This document shows, piece after piece, positions 1-8,381 of a stretch of DNA of 40,278 bases (positions are counted from its first letter, which is position 1; every line of letters starts with the position of its first letter). The DNA is from a virus. The DNA lies in the IMG/VR virus record IMGVR_UViG_3300009609_000035, positions 1-40,278 of that record; one strand, 5' to 3'. The notes beneath the pieces are model-generated. The model ran no database searches, was not told where the DNA came from, and worked only from the letters and a program-made list of their open reading frames with translations. A program made the translations under genes and the position numbers.

Positions 1-87
1 GCGACTGGCGTGCTGGCGACCGGCAATACAACTGTAACGGTAAGCGGACCAGGGAAAAGCTTCGCGAAGCCAGTTTATGGCAATTAG
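1..87 (+). CDS. 3' end of an unidentified phage structural gene
   Basis: Frame 1 is open from the window edge to TAG at 85-87 and gives 28 residues ending KSFAKPVYGN, rich in Thr, Val and Gly. It overlaps the next gene by 11 bases, as expected inside a phage structural operon. It could be the end of a capsid, decoration or connector protein. The fragment is too short to choose. Confidence 0.55.
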   Translation, partial: ATGVLATGNTTVTVSGPGKSFAKPVYGN

Positions 88-481
88 AACGACAGATGAA
101 TTGGTGCAAGGAATCATCGAAGTTGATTCTAACATTGTGTTGGATCCTTTCATGACCGCTGCCAATGCTCTGATCAACACAATTGCCACTGATTCAGGTC
201 ATTCTGAAGAAGGACTACAACTCATCGAGACATGGCTGGCTGCTCACTTCTACGCTATGCGGGATCCGCGTTCGGTGCAGGAGGCTGCGGGTGATGTGCA
301 AGTCACGTATCAAAGCAAGGTGGATCTCAATCTCTCAACATCTCATTACGGTCAAATGGCCATGGTCCTCGACACCAGCGGTCTTCTTCGGCAGTTGAAT
401 AAAGGACCTGGAAATATTAAAACAATTTCTGTAACATGGGTGGGTAAAGAAGACCACCGAGGAAATATAGAAAGCGACTAA
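77..481 (+). CDS. head-tail connector / head completion protein (DUF4054/gp6-like)
   Basis: This 134-residue protein resembles the small helical head-tail connectors found just after the capsid gene in siphoviruses. Family-like features are a helical N-terminus, the stretch LIETWLAAHFYAMRDPR (about residues 49-65), a segment AAGDVQVTYQSKVD, and SHYGQMAMVLDTSG near residue 95. In related phages such proteins join a ring under the portal. The start overlaps the upstream partial gene and the next gene begins 3 bases after its stop. The family assignment is from motif memory and gene order, so a close relative is possible. Confidence 0.6.
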   Translation: MAIRTTDELVQGIIEVDSNIVLDPFMTAANALINTIATDSGHSEEGLQLIETWLAAHFYAMRDPRSVQEAAGDVQVTYQSKVDLNLSTSHYGQMAMVLDTSGLLRQLNKGPGNIKTISVTWVGKEDHRGNIESD

Positions 482-484
482 TCT

Positions 485-901
485 ATGGCATCCACAATAT
501 ATCCACAGGGTCTCAAGGTCTTTCTTGAGACGGTTCGTCACCTTGAAGAAGCGGGTATGAAGGTGGTGTTGGTCAAAGGCACTTACACCTACGATGTCGT
601 CCACGACTTCTACGATGACATTTCGGCTTTCCTGGTTGCCGGAACCGCTGCCATTGCACTCACCAATCCTTTGGTGACTGTCGCGAGCAATGTGCTGAAG
701 TTTGATGCTGACGATACTGGATTGACTTGGGTCGATGTCACGGATGCAAATGACGTTGGAGGGGCCATTGTGTTCAACGACACGGGCAACGTGGCGACCA
801 GTCCAGTAATTGCCTTTCTTGATGCTGCTGACTTGCAGACAAACGGGTCGGACATCACTCTGACCTTTAACGCATCTGGTATTCTTACGATTGCCTGTTA
901 A
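485..901 (+). CDS. small beta-rich phage structural protein
   Basis: The 138-residue protein matches the pattern of a common small phage protein that begins with a helix (residues 1-25) and continues as alternating beta strands and turns. Recognisable parts are VVLVKGTYTYDVVHDFYDDIS, the region DVGGAIVFNDTGN, and a C-terminal Asp/Thr-rich strand pair ending GILTIAC. Such proteins sit between head-completion and tail genes and are presumed virion components, but their exact role is not established. It lies 3 bases after the preceding gene and 2 bases before the next, so it is co-transcribed with both. Confidence 0.5.
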   Translation: MASTIYPQGLKVFLETVRHLEEAGMKVVLVKGTYTYDVVHDFYDDISAFLVAGTAAIALTNPLVTVASNVLKFDADDTGLTWVDVTDANDVGGAIVFNDTGNVATSPVIAFLDAADLQTNGSDITLTFNASGILTIAC

Positions 902-903
902 TT

Positions 904-1545
904 ATGCTGGCCAACGATTCAATTTTAGTCACGCCTGGTAGTGGTGCCACCGTCGCCACCCATCTGGTTAGTGGAAAAGAATACCCTGTCCACATTGAAG
1001 CACGCCACAGTGGTCATCTAATTGGTTCAGAACCTCTTTATTGCTACAACATTCCTTCGCAAGTCCATGTAAATACTGCCAACACTGTTCACTGGGATTT
1101 GTTCAATGCTCATGCCTCCTTGATTGTGAGGGTGGTGAGTATTATTCAGATTCCCAATGTTACTACGGGGGTGACTGGTATTGTATTTGATTGGCTGTTG
1201 GAACGAAGTTCTGCTGTAGGGACAGGTGGGACAGTTATTACTGCCTGGGAGCCTGATGAAAACGACACAGACATTGATGCAGCTGTTACATGCCGTTCCA
1301 AACCTAGTGGTGGTGCCACTCAATCGACAGACTTGCGAAACTATTCGCTGTCCTCAGAAGAGACAAACGCTGCGACTATTATGGTGGCTGCATTGGGCGG
1401 ATTGGAATTGATACCACCCGCCTTACAAATGATCAATGGAGGCAAGGGGATCACCTTACGCCAGAATAAAGGTCTTCGTTGTGTGCAGGTGACTCAGTCG
1501 GCCGCTGGGAATACTGGCTGGTTGATAACCATCATGGTTGAATGA
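904..1545 (+). CDS. putative phage structural protein
   Basis: A 213-residue, beta-rich protein without signal peptide or membrane helix. The middle (about residues 65-110) has the run NAHASLIVRVVSIIQIPNVT followed by TGIVFDWLLERSSAVGTGGT, a pattern seen in uncharacterised virion proteins that probably decorate the head or tail. The C-terminal part ends with GITLRQNKGLRCVQVTQS. No catalytic motif is visible. Its stop overlaps the next start in an ATGA arrangement (1542-1545), so translation of the two is probably coupled. Confidence 0.45.
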   Translation: MLANDSILVTPGSGATVATHLVSGKEYPVHIEARHSGHLIGSEPLYCYNIPSQVHVNTANTVHWDLFNAHASLIVRVVSIIQIPNVTTGVTGIVFDWLLERSSAVGTGGTVITAWEPDENDTDIDAAVTCRSKPSGGATQSTDLRNYSLSSEETNAATIMVAALGGLELIPPALQMINGGKGITLRQNKGLRCVQVTQSAAGNTGWLITIMVE

Positions 1546-2540
1546 GCCTCATCCTTTTATTTGCAGCCTCCACAGATCAGATCCTCATACCTGACACAGC
1601 AACAGCCACAGGTGCCGCTCATAATCCAACTATTGTCGGAGATGGTTCTGCCGATTTTGCACCAGCTACCGCAACAGCCACAGGTGCCGCTTGGAACCCA
1701 ACTGTTTCAGGAGAAGGTGGTGTTAATTTTGGACCAGCTACTGCCACTGCGACAGGACAAGCACATGACCCGACAATCTCACCAACGGGTGATGCTGTTT
1801 TTGCTCCAACCACGGCAACTGCTACTGGACAAGCTTCAGATGGGTCCTTTACCGCATCGGGTGAGGCTCCCTTTGCGCCGGCCACGGCATTGGCCACAGG
1901 AACCGCTCACACAGCCTCCATAGATGCCACAGGATCGATTGATTTTGCTCCCACGACTGCGACTTCCACCGGGGCAGCCCACGGCCCCACAATCGAAGCC
2001 ACGGGCGATACTGTGCTGGTCCCTGCCACTGCGACTGCGATTGGTGCTGCTCACAATCCTGCTATCTCAATAGAAGGAGGTCCTCAGACTTTTCCAGTCG
2101 GTGTTGCTACCTCGACCGCTTCGGCCCTTAATCCTGCCATTACTGGCAGTGGCACCGCCACGTTCGCTGTCTCCCTGGCAACGGCTGGCGGTGTATCCTT
2201 CGATCCAATCTTCGAAACAGGATCGGTGGAATTTCCAGTTGGTTTAGCAACAGCTATTGGGCAAGCGATGGATTCGATCCTGGATGGATCAGGGGGGGTC
2301 GTGTTTGCTGTCACCACTGCCGGTGCCACGGCTCAGGCTTTTGACCCTGACATTCAATTGGTTGAAATGCTGTCCTTGTCCGTCGAGACTGCTATTGCGT
2401 CAGCCGTGGCCCATGATTGCAGTGTATTCTTTACTGGATATATTCTTAGACCTATTTCAATAGGATTTGTTCCAATATTTTCATTTTCTAAAAAGCGATT
2501 GATCACAGCTCGTAAATTCAAAAGACGGCCACTTTTATGA
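1542..2540 (+). CDS. Ala/Thr-rich 24-residue repeat protein, putative virion protein
   Basis: Of 332 residues, about 12-300 are twelve degenerate tandem copies of a 24-residue unit with consensus xxFAPxTATATGxAHxPxI followed by a Gly-containing turn. The early copies (residues 13-156) are the most regular. Later copies keep the ATATxxA core but lose the Pro and His. The C-terminal 30 residues are different, hydrophobic then strongly basic (KKRLITARKFKRRPLL). The low-complexity beta/Ala composition and position suggest an elongated virion protein, but no function can be assigned. It is coupled to both neighbours by ATGA overlaps. Confidence 0.6.
   Translation: MSLILLFAASTDQILIPDTATATGAAHNPTIVGDGSADFAPATATATGAAWNPTVSGEGGVNFGPATATATGQAHDPTISPTGDAVFAPTTATATGQASDGSFTASGEAPFAPATALATGTAHTASIDATGSIDFAPTTATSTGAAHGPTIEATGDTVLVPATATAIGAAHNPAISIEGGPQTFPVGVATSTASALNPAITGSGTATFAVSLATAGGVSFDPIFETGSVEFPVGLATAIGQAMDSILDGSGGVVFAVTTAGATAQAFDPDIQLVEMLSLSVETAIASAVAHDCSVFFTGYILRPISIGFVPIFSFSKKRLITARKFKRRPLL
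1578..2441 (+). repeat. about twelve 72-bp tandem coding repeats
   Basis: The units start at residues 13, 37, 61, 85, 109, 133, 157, 182, 206, 229, 253 and 277 of the host protein. All are 24 residues long except one of 25 and one of 23. Divergence rises toward the 3' end, as if the 5' copies were the most recently duplicated or homogenised. Confidence 0.75.
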
Positions 2541-3292
2541 CACCCCCAAGCGATTTATGGACACCAACAAGAGAATGGGAGGGAGCAGACGCTTTCCTAA
2601 TTGGAGGAGGGCCTTCACTCAAAAACTTCGACTTTTCCTTATTGGAGGGGAAGAACGTGATTGGCTGCAACGACGCTTATCATCTCGGCCCAACTATCGT
2701 CAGCATTTGCGTATTTGGTGATCAGAAGTGGTGGCAGCGGAACAAGTGGAAATTGGAAACATTTCCCAATCGCATTGTCACGAACAGTCCTTCTCTTCTT
2801 GCCTACAGGCTGCCGACTAACTTCAGGAAGATGATACGACTCCATACTGGATTCAGCCATGGTGGTGATGCTCTGGCGTGGAACTATTCGACGGGTGCGC
2901 TGGCCATCAACCTAGCAGTGATCCTCGGTGCCAAGCGAATCTTCCTGCTCGGGTATGATCTAGGAGTCAAAGGAGCAGAACACCATTGGCATGATCACAA
3001 TCCTGAACCGATTAAGGAATCTGTCTTCACCAGATTTATTGGAGGATTTCAAACAGTGAAGCAAGCCCTTCCCAAAGAGATTGAGGTTTTCAATGTCACG
3101 GATGGATCATCCAACCTGAAGATATTTCCTACCATGGATTTTACCAAATTCATCGGGATGCTTAAAACCAAGGTGGTGAGCGAGGACGAGGAAGAAGAAT
3201 TAGAGAACACAATACACGGTAAGCAAATTACTCGGAAAGTGGCTCTTAAATCATTAGAGGAAGAACAGGAATCCAATGGGTATAATTCGTAG
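2537..3292 (+). CDS. Rossmann-like DUF115/MptE-like protein
   Basis: The 251-residue protein opens its fold with FLIGGGPSLKNFDFSLLEG followed by KNVIGCNDAYHL. This is the glycine-rich nucleotide-binding pattern of the DUF115/6-hydroxymethylpterin-pyrophosphokinase-like and CST-type sialyltransferase group. Later landmarks are STGALAINLAVILGAKRI and FLLGYDLG (about residues 118-145), also typical. Phage members occur among structural genes and are suspected to act on sugar or nucleotide substrates; the substrate here is unknown. The C-terminus is acidic (EDEEEELE) and probably disordered. The start overlaps the preceding stop (ATGA), and the end overlaps the next gene by 17 bases. Confidence 0.55.
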   Translation: MTPPSDLWTPTREWEGADAFLIGGGPSLKNFDFSLLEGKNVIGCNDAYHLGPTIVSICVFGDQKWWQRNKWKLETFPNRIVTNSPSLLAYRLPTNFRKMIRLHTGFSHGGDALAWNYSTGALAINLAVILGAKRIFLLGYDLGVKGAEHHWHDHNPEPIKESVFTRFIGGFQTVKQALPKEIEVFNVTDGSSNLKIFPTMDFTKFIGMLKTKVVSEDEEEELENTIHGKQITRKVALKSLEEEQESNGYNS

Positions 3293-3620
3293 GATGCGGA
3301 AGCAGGAAGCGGTCTGGTGGGAGAGGTCTGCCACCCCTGGTCCGTCTGGGTCCTACACCTTTGGCAACCCAGTGGAAATCAAATGCCGATGGGTCGATCA
3401 AGTGGCAGAGTTTGTCAATGCTCAAGGCCAGGAACAAACTTCCAAATCTAAAGTTTATGTTGACCGGGAGATGAAACCGGGCGATTGGCTGAGATTAGGT
3501 GAAATGGAATCCGATATGACGAACGACCCTTTCGAGCACGAAGGTGCTTATGAGATCCAAAGGTTTGATCGAACACCAAACTTGCGTGCGACTGAATTTC
3601 TTTTGACAGCTTATTTGTAA
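3276..3620 (+). CDS. head closure / head-tail joining protein
   Basis: The 114-residue beta-rich protein has the layout of SPP1 gp16-like stoppers. It begins with QEAVWWERSATPGPSGSYTF, then IKCRWVDQVAEF, a strand KSKVYVDREMKPGDWLRLG and a C-terminal EIQRFDRTPNLRATEF. In this family the protein plugs the connector and gives the tail its docking face. Gene order (connector, closure, completion, terminator, tube) fits exactly. Its stop TAA shares its last base with the ATG of the next gene. Confidence 0.6.
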   Translation: MGIIRRMRKQEAVWWERSATPGPSGSYTFGNPVEIKCRWVDQVAEFVNAQGQEQTSKSKVYVDREMKPGDWLRLGEMESDMTNDPFEHEGAYEIQRFDRTPNLRATEFLLTAYL

Positions 3621-4033
3621 TGGCGGTAATCAGACATCTTGAAGGATTGGACAATGTCTTAAAAAATCTAAGACGTGAGAAGAAGTCCATGGGGGACCGT
3701 GTCTCATTGGGTTTGAAAGCTGCTGGATTATTCCTGCAAAGAGAAAGTCAGAAGGTGGTCCCGGTTGAAGATGGCAACCTGAAAGCATCTGCTTTCACCC
3801 GTGCTGAAGGTCAAGGCTATGACACGAATGTGAGTGTCGGCTACACTGCCAACTATGCTCTTTACGTCCACGAAGCTGTTGGCATGGTTTTGAAGGGTCA
3901 GCCTCGACCGAGTGGGAAGGGGAATTACTGGGATCCAGCGGGACGGGGGCAGGCCAAATTCCTTGAGGAGCCTTATCGACGACTGACACCTGAACTTAAA
4001 AAAATTATTCAGAACTACGCCAAGATCAAATGA
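3620..4033 (+). CDS. HK97 gp10-like tail completion protein
   Basis: The 137-residue protein shows the HK97-gp10 pattern: an N-terminal helix (GLDNVLKNLRREKK), then LKAAGLFLQRESQKVVPVED, GNLKASAF, a strand pair ending GYTANYALYVHEAVG, and the closing AKFLEEPYRRLTPEL helix. Members of this family sit at the head-tail joint and are needed to complete the tail end that docks onto the head. The stop overlaps the next ATG by 4 bases. Confidence 0.7.
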   Translation: MAVIRHLEGLDNVLKNLRREKKSMGDRVSLGLKAAGLFLQRESQKVVPVEDGNLKASAFTRAEGQGYDTNVSVGYTANYALYVHEAVGMVLKGQPRPSGKGNYWDPAGRGQAKFLEEPYRRLTPELKKIIQNYAKIK

Positions 4034-4614
4034 CATTAGGAGGGACATCATTAGGAGCAGGGACCCTCGGAGGTTCTATTTGGGGTGTGCCTCTTTCGTC
4101 AGTTGGGAAGTCAACCCAGCTCTTGTGGGCGATTCAGGCGGTAGTCGGTCGTTCGGTACAACTCGTTTGGGGGGTGGAAGCAGTATCAATTCAACCACCT
4201 TCGGTAATTTTTTATCACCTCTTCGATGAAGGTCAGATGGATATTTTGCAGGGGTATCAATTGTTCTATTCTTTTCTGCCCGACGACCCTGACAATGCCA
4301 TCGCCATCTTCGATACGTCTGGAAGGCTTGACGGAAGACTCATGAGGACAGGTGAGCAGATCGAGCATTACGGTATTCAAATCCAGGTTAGAGGAAGAGA
4401 TTATGTAGAGGCTTGGAGACTAGCCAACACGATTGCCACCTACCTTGATTCGCTGAGGAAAGAAGTAGTTGTAACTGAGGCAGGTGACGCCTATATTCTC
4501 CATAACGTATCAAGAAGTGGTGCAGTGATCCCGATTGGGGTCGAGACGGTGAATACCCGTTTGCGTCGTCTCTTTTCAATAAACATGACTGTGACATTGT
4601 CTAGAGAAAATTAG
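4030..4614 (+). CDS. tail terminator-like protein with N-terminal tandem Trp motif
   Basis: From about residue 55 onward the 194-residue protein resembles small tail terminator / minor capsid proteins: SFLPDDPDNAIAIFDTSG, then QIEHYGIQIQVRGRDYVEAW and a C-terminal strand TVTLSREN. Terminators cap the tail tube on the head side. Before this is an unusual extension. Residues 1-20 are Gly-rich, and residues 25-52 are two 14-residue units (VGKSTQLLWAIQA and VGRSVQLVWGVEA). The same unit type recurs in the adhesin at 10659-12416, so it looks like a portable linker or docking peptide. The tail tube gene follows after 15 bases, including an AGGAAA ribosome site. Confidence 0.6.
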   Translation: MTLGGTSLGAGTLGGSIWGVPLSSVGKSTQLLWAIQAVVGRSVQLVWGVEAVSIQPPSVIFYHLFDEGQMDILQGYQLFYSFLPDDPDNAIAIFDTSGRLDGRLMRTGEQIEHYGIQIQVRGRDYVEAWRLANTIATYLDSLRKEVVVTEAGDAYILHNVSRSGAVIPIGVETVNTRLRRLFSINMTVTLSREN

Positions 4615-4629
4615 AGAAAAAGGAAAACT

Positions 4630-5082
4630 ATGGCCTACAATGAACGACTGGATGACGGGTTCTCAACCTACTTCACCCTATCAAACATCCCCAACGTAAA
4701 AATTTACGAGAAGGAAATCACTCCTCCTGGCATCACTGCCGGGGGTCCCATCGACACGACCACGATGCGGAACATCACATGGCGAACCATGAAGCCTCGT
4801 GCGTTGAAGTCGCTTACGCAGGGCTCAGCGAGTGTTGCCTTCGCCACGGAATCGATCCCAATCATCATGGGTCAGATCAGGGTCAATCAACAAGTCACCG
4901 TCACTTTCCCCGACCAGTCCACGCTGACCTTCTGGGGATGGTTGGAAGAATTCACCATTTCCGCCTTGGTGGAAGGAGAGCAGCCCACTGCAACCATTAC
5001 CATCCAACCGAGCAATATGAACAACAGCGATGTCGAGGTAGCGCCTGTCTACACACCTCCTGCTGATTCATCTAATGGCTAA
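4630..5082 (+). CDS. major tail (tube) protein
   Basis: The 150-residue protein carries the signature of siphovirus tail tube proteins: an N-terminal strand VKIYEKEITPPGI, the pair MRNITWRTMKPRALKSLTQG, then VTVTFPDQSTLTFWGWLEEF followed by VEGEQPTATITIQPSN. Hexameric rings of this family stack to form the tube. It lies between the terminator and the chaperones, the canonical place. AAAAGGAAAA, 5 to 14 bases before ATG, is a plausible ribosome site for a highly expressed gene. Confidence 0.8.
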   Translation: MAYNERLDDGFSTYFTLSNIPNVKIYEKEITPPGITAGGPIDTTTMRNITWRTMKPRALKSLTQGSASVAFATESIPIIMGQIRVNQQVTVTFPDQSTLTFWGWLEEFTISALVEGEQPTATITIQPSNMNNSDVEVAPVYTPPADSSNG

Positions 5083-5096
5083 ACGGTTTTTGATTT

Positions 5097-5465
5097 ATGT
5101 CTGAAACTATTAAACTAAACCTGAGGAAGAACAGCGTTCCCATTGAATTGGAAGGTGCTGAAGGTGAAACCCCCATCAAGTTGGTCATGCACGAGATGAC
5201 CGCAGCAAAGCGTGACGCTTACCTTGATACTTTGTCGTCACGCACCCGTTACGATGCCAACGGGAAAGCAGCGGGGGTGAAAAAGTTTGATGGAATGCAG
5301 GCTGACCTTCTCGTGGCTTGCATTGTCAAGGAAGACGGCAGTCCCATAACCATCAAAGAAATTCAGAATTGGCCTTCCTCGGTGGTCTCTGAGTTGTATG
5401 AAAACGCTCAGGAATTGAATCACCTCGGAGTCGATAAGAAGGAACAGTCGGAAAAAAACGACTGA
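5097..5465 (+). CDS. tail assembly chaperone (gpG-like)
   Basis: The 122-residue product corresponds to the N-terminal chaperone of the G/GT pair. It has a beta N-terminus (IKLNLRKNSVPIELEGAEGE), then LVMHEMTAAKRDAYLDTLSS and a helical C-terminal half with SSVVSELYENAQELNHLG. In lambda-like phages G and its frameshifted GT form bind tape measure and tube proteins during tail assembly. The last codons before its stop form the slippery sequence at 5453-5459, so some ribosomes make the longer 226-residue fusion described in the next entries. Confidence 0.8.
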   Translation: MSETIKLNLRKNSVPIELEGAEGETPIKLVMHEMTAAKRDAYLDTLSSRTRYDANGKAAGVKKFDGMQADLLVACIVKEDGSPITIKEIQNWPSSVVSELYENAQELNHLGVDKKEQSEKND

Positions 5466-5504
5466 CGGGTGAGAAGATAGCTTGGCATAGGGTTGCTTCT
5501 CACC
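5453..5504 (+). promoter_or_regulatory. programmed -1 ribosomal frameshift signal
   Basis: The heptamer A AAA AAC (5453-5459) is in the correct zero-frame register (codons GAA AAA AAC). After 8 bases a perfect 9-bp stem follows, GGTGAGAAG (5468-5476) with CTTCTCACC (5496-5504) and a 19-base loop. The zero-frame stop lies at 5463-5465, between the two elements. Heptamer, spacer and stem match the bacterial -1 frameshift model for tail chaperone pairs. Confidence 0.9.
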
Positions 5505-5776
5505 TACATACAACGGTCTGGGAGTTGCAGTGTCGAATAACCTATACCGAGTTTTTGGACTGGCTCAAGTTCCTCGAATGGGAGGAAATGCGACGGACCA
5601 AGTTCGATTGGTATCTTGCTCAACTCACCTCTGCCGTTGTCCAACCCAACCTGAAGAAAGGCAAGCACGCCACCATCAAGGATTTCTTAATTGTTTACGA
5701 AGAGGAAGTCAAACGCGCTCAGAAGTCCAAAGCATCCTGGTTGTCTCTTGTCGGAATAGACCCAAAGAAAAACTAA
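5459..5776 (+). CDS. tail assembly chaperone T extension, expressed by -1 frameshift (gpGT-like)
   Basis: The -1 frame is open from the slippery site to TAA at 5774-5776 and adds 105 residues to the 121 of the zero-frame protein. The extension begins RLTGEKIAWHRVASHL and continues with the DUF4035/gpT-like TYTEFLDWLKFLEWEEM and FDWYLAQLTSAVVQPN, typical of the T half. There is no in-frame ATG in the first part. TTG at 5525 is the first conventional start candidate, but it would cut away the family-typical LTGE segment, so frameshifting is the better explanation. Confidence 0.85.
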   Translation, partial: RLTGEKIAWHRVASHLHTTVWELQCRITYTEFLDWLKFLEWEEMRRTKFDWYLAQLTSAVVQPNLKKGKHATIKDFLIVYEEEVKRAQKSKASWLSLVGIDPKKN

Positions 5777-5777
5777 T

Positions 5778-8381
5778 ATGGCGAGGATAGGCGCGACAGC
5801 AATGATGGGGGCGGGTTCACTCGGGACCCTCTTTGTCCGCTTGACTGCCGATTCGATGGGGCTGGTAAGGGGGCTGGAACAGGCTGAGAGAAGACTTTCT
5901 TCCAGTAGCGCCATTATGGTCAGGCAGGCTGCCATGATCGCCACAGGGGTCACTGCTTCCCTGAGTATCATTGGTATTGCTGCTGTCAGGGAGTTCGCCA
6001 AATTCGACAAAGCCATGACCGAAGCTCTCGCGATTATGGGCGATGTCAGCGAGCAGATGGAACAGCAGATGAAGGACGTAGCCCGATCCATCGCTCGTGA
6101 GGGTGTGAAATCTGCGGAGGATTTGGCTCACTCCTATTTCTTTTTAGCCTCTGCCGGCTTTAAGGCTGAAGAAGCCATGGGTGCTCTTCCCACAATGGCC
6201 CGCTTCGCCACTGCCGGCAACTTTGATTTGGGAAAAGCAACCAACCTGTTGGTCGATGCTCAATCTGCTTTGGGTCTCAGGACAAAGGATGTGACCCAGA
6301 ACCTTGAGAACATGACTCGGGTTTCGGACGTTCTCACCAAAGCGAATATTATATCGACAGCACAGGTAGAAGAATTCAGTGAAGCTTTGACCAACAAAGC
6401 AGCTAATGCAGCACGGCTGGCAGGCAAGGATGTTGAGGAGGTCACAGCAGTTTTGGCTGCGTTCGCTAATCAAGGCATCAAAGGACGTGCGGCAGGTGAG
6501 GCTTTCTCGATTATGATGCGGGATTTGCAGACACGAGCACTCACGGCTGCGAACACTTTTAAGAAATTTAACGTAGCTGTGTTTGATCAGCATGGAAAGA
6601 TAAGGAACATAGCTGATATTATTGAAGACCTAGAAAAGACCATGAGGGGGGCAACGGACGAAGAAGAACGCGCCATTCTCAAAAAGATGCAGTTCCAAGA
6701 TCGATCCGTAGCCAATATCCAAGCGTTGTTGGGGCTCTCTGAAAAGATTCGTGAATATGAAAAAGCTTTGAGGTCTGCTGGTGGTGTCACTCAGGACGTT
6801 TCTGAGAAACAACTCACTTCTTTCACAGCGCAACTCACAATAACTTCTAATTTAATCAAAGACCTTCTCATTACTATTGGGGAAGGATTGGAACCCAGTC
6901 TCACCTTGCTGAATGAAGCCTTGCAGGGGACCCTTCAAACTCTCACTGCCATGAACAAACCTATCAAAGCGATAGGTGACTACATCGGCAAGGTTTTGAT
7001 TGTGGCGATAGTGGGGATGTTGGAGATCCTCAAAAAGGCCATCGAAGGAATGGTTCCTCTGGCAGTTGCGGTCAATGAGATCATCATCAAGATCAACAAG
7101 GGGATTGGTGCTGTTCGAGAGACGGCCGGTAAAGTTCCAATCAAATCAGGATTTACTGATTTCCTGGAGAAGCTTGAGGACATCGACACAATCAACATTG
7201 TAGAACTTGCGAAGTCACTGGATGTTGGAATTGAACTTGTCAAGAAAGCCCAAGCTCGGATAGCGGTAGGTTTTGTTGAGGATGCTCTCAAGCCAAATGA
7301 GCAGATGATCACTCGGTTGTGGGGTGATCCTGAATGGCTGTCTGCTGTTAATAAAACGATTAACGCAGTCAACCAACTAAACGGAGCAGCCAAGAAGGTG
7401 AATGAAACGGTGGGTGAGGGCACCAAGCACATGAGGAGTCAGGCTGATCAAATTGAAAAAGTTCTGGATATGATGGGGATGCCCGAAGGATTCAGATCAT
7501 CAGCCCCTTCTGCACAGGAACTCCTTGACGCATTAAATGAGCAGGGTGATGCGGGCACAGTCAAAGCCAAAGATGCCGAGAGGATGCTTAGGGAGGCCGG
7601 GATGCTGGGTAGCGGGGGTGCGTTTGGAACGCGCACTCAGGCCCAGGAACTTCAGGACGAGATTGAAGCCCAGCAGAACAAGCTGAAGGTTTTAGAAAAG
7701 TTTTACGAGAGGAGATTTGATCTGGAAACCAGTCTGCAAAACAGGATTGAAGAATCCATTGCTGCTCACAACCAGCGTGTCAGGGACCTTCAACGGGCTC
7801 AGAATTTGTTGGTTGTTCGAGCCGGTCAGGAGATGTTCGATGCTTTGTCGGAAGCGGCAGAGGGGTATGCAGGCAAACAATCTGGTCTCTATAAGACCAT
7901 GTTCGCTGTGTCCAAGGCGTTTGCTATCGCTGAATCCATTATTAAAATACAACAGGGTATTGCAGGGGCACTTGCCAGTGGTGCCACCTGGCAGGAAAAG
8001 TTAATTGCTGCTGCTTCAGTAGCATCGGCTGCTGCCAACATTATGTCCACCATTCGGACGACTCACCTTGAAATTGCCGGTGAGCGTGCTCAAGGCGGTT
8101 CAGTTGGAATGGGACGGCCTTATTTGGTGGGTGAACGAGGACCTGAAATTTTCACTCCGGGAAGAAGTGGCGGCATCACACCAAATGACATGATTGGTGG
8201 TCTCAATGTGAATATCTACAACAACACCGATAATCGTGTCGAGGTCAAGCAGACTGAAAGTGGCGTGGATATATTTGTGGACAAGGTCGAAAAGGAACTC
8301 GCTTCCAGGACTCGTGACGGCAGGGGTAATTTCACACGAGCATTGGAACAGACTTATGCTTTGAAGAGAGGTCGTGGATGA
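5778..8381 (+). CDS. tape measure protein (TP901-type)
   Basis: The 867-residue protein has the classical minor tail / tape measure start: LFVRLTADSMGLVRGLEQAE, a hydrophobic helix around residues 50-70, then EFAKFDKAMTEALAIMGDVS and SAEDLAHSYFFLASAGF, matching the TP901 core. Further hydrophobic helices follow around residues 395-435 and 715-760. The C-terminus has the Gly-rich GGSVGMGRPYLVGERGPEIF motif common to tape measures. At about 0.15 nm per residue it would set a tail of about 130 nm (inference). It starts one base after the T extension and overlaps the next gene by ATGA. Confidence 0.85.
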   Translation: MARIGATAMMGAGSLGTLFVRLTADSMGLVRGLEQAERRLSSSSAIMVRQAAMIATGVTASLSIIGIAAVREFAKFDKAMTEALAIMGDVSEQMEQQMKDVARSIAREGVKSAEDLAHSYFFLASAGFKAEEAMGALPTMARFATAGNFDLGKATNLLVDAQSALGLRTKDVTQNLENMTRVSDVLTKANIISTAQVEEFSEALTNKAANAARLAGKDVEEVTAVLAAFANQGIKGRAAGEAFSIMMRDLQTRALTAANTFKKFNVAVFDQHGKIRNIADIIEDLEKTMRGATDEEERAILKKMQFQDRSVANIQALLGLSEKIREYEKALRSAGGVTQDVSEKQLTSFTAQLTITSNLIKDLLITIGEGLEPSLTLLNEALQGTLQTLTAMNKPIKAIGDYIGKVLIVAIVGMLEILKKAIEGMVPLAVAVNEIIIKINKGIGAVRETAGKVPIKSGFTDFLEKLEDIDTINIVELAKSLDVGIELVKKAQARIAVGFVEDALKPNEQMITRLWGDPEWLSAVNKTINAVNQLNGAAKKVNETVGEGTKHMRSQADQIEKVLDMMGMPEGFRSSAPSAQELLDALNEQGDAGTVKAKDAERMLREAGMLGSGGAFGTRTQAQELQDEIEAQQNKLKVLEKFYERRFDLETSLQNRIEESIAAHNQRVRDLQRAQNLLVVRAGQEMFDALSEAAEGYAGKQSGLYKTMFAVSKAFAIAESIIKIQQGIAGALASGATWQEKLIAAASVASAAANIMSTIRTTHLEIAGERAQGGSVGMGRPYLVGERGPEIFTPGRSGGITPNDMIGGLNVNIYNNTDNRVEVKQTESGVDIFVDKVEKELASRTRDGRGNFTRALEQTYALKRGRG

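Noticed and set aside
1619-1897. Long minus-strand ORF opposite the repeat protein
   Set aside because: It is the antisense shadow of the GC-patterned repeats (Ala/Val mirror) and overlaps a clear gene.
1542-2540. CRISPR-like repeat array
   Set aside because: The repeats are contiguous coding units without unique spacers.
5525-5776. Independent gene from TTG 5525
   Set aside because: The frameshift signal and the family-typical residues upstream of 5525 show that the frame is a C-terminal extension.
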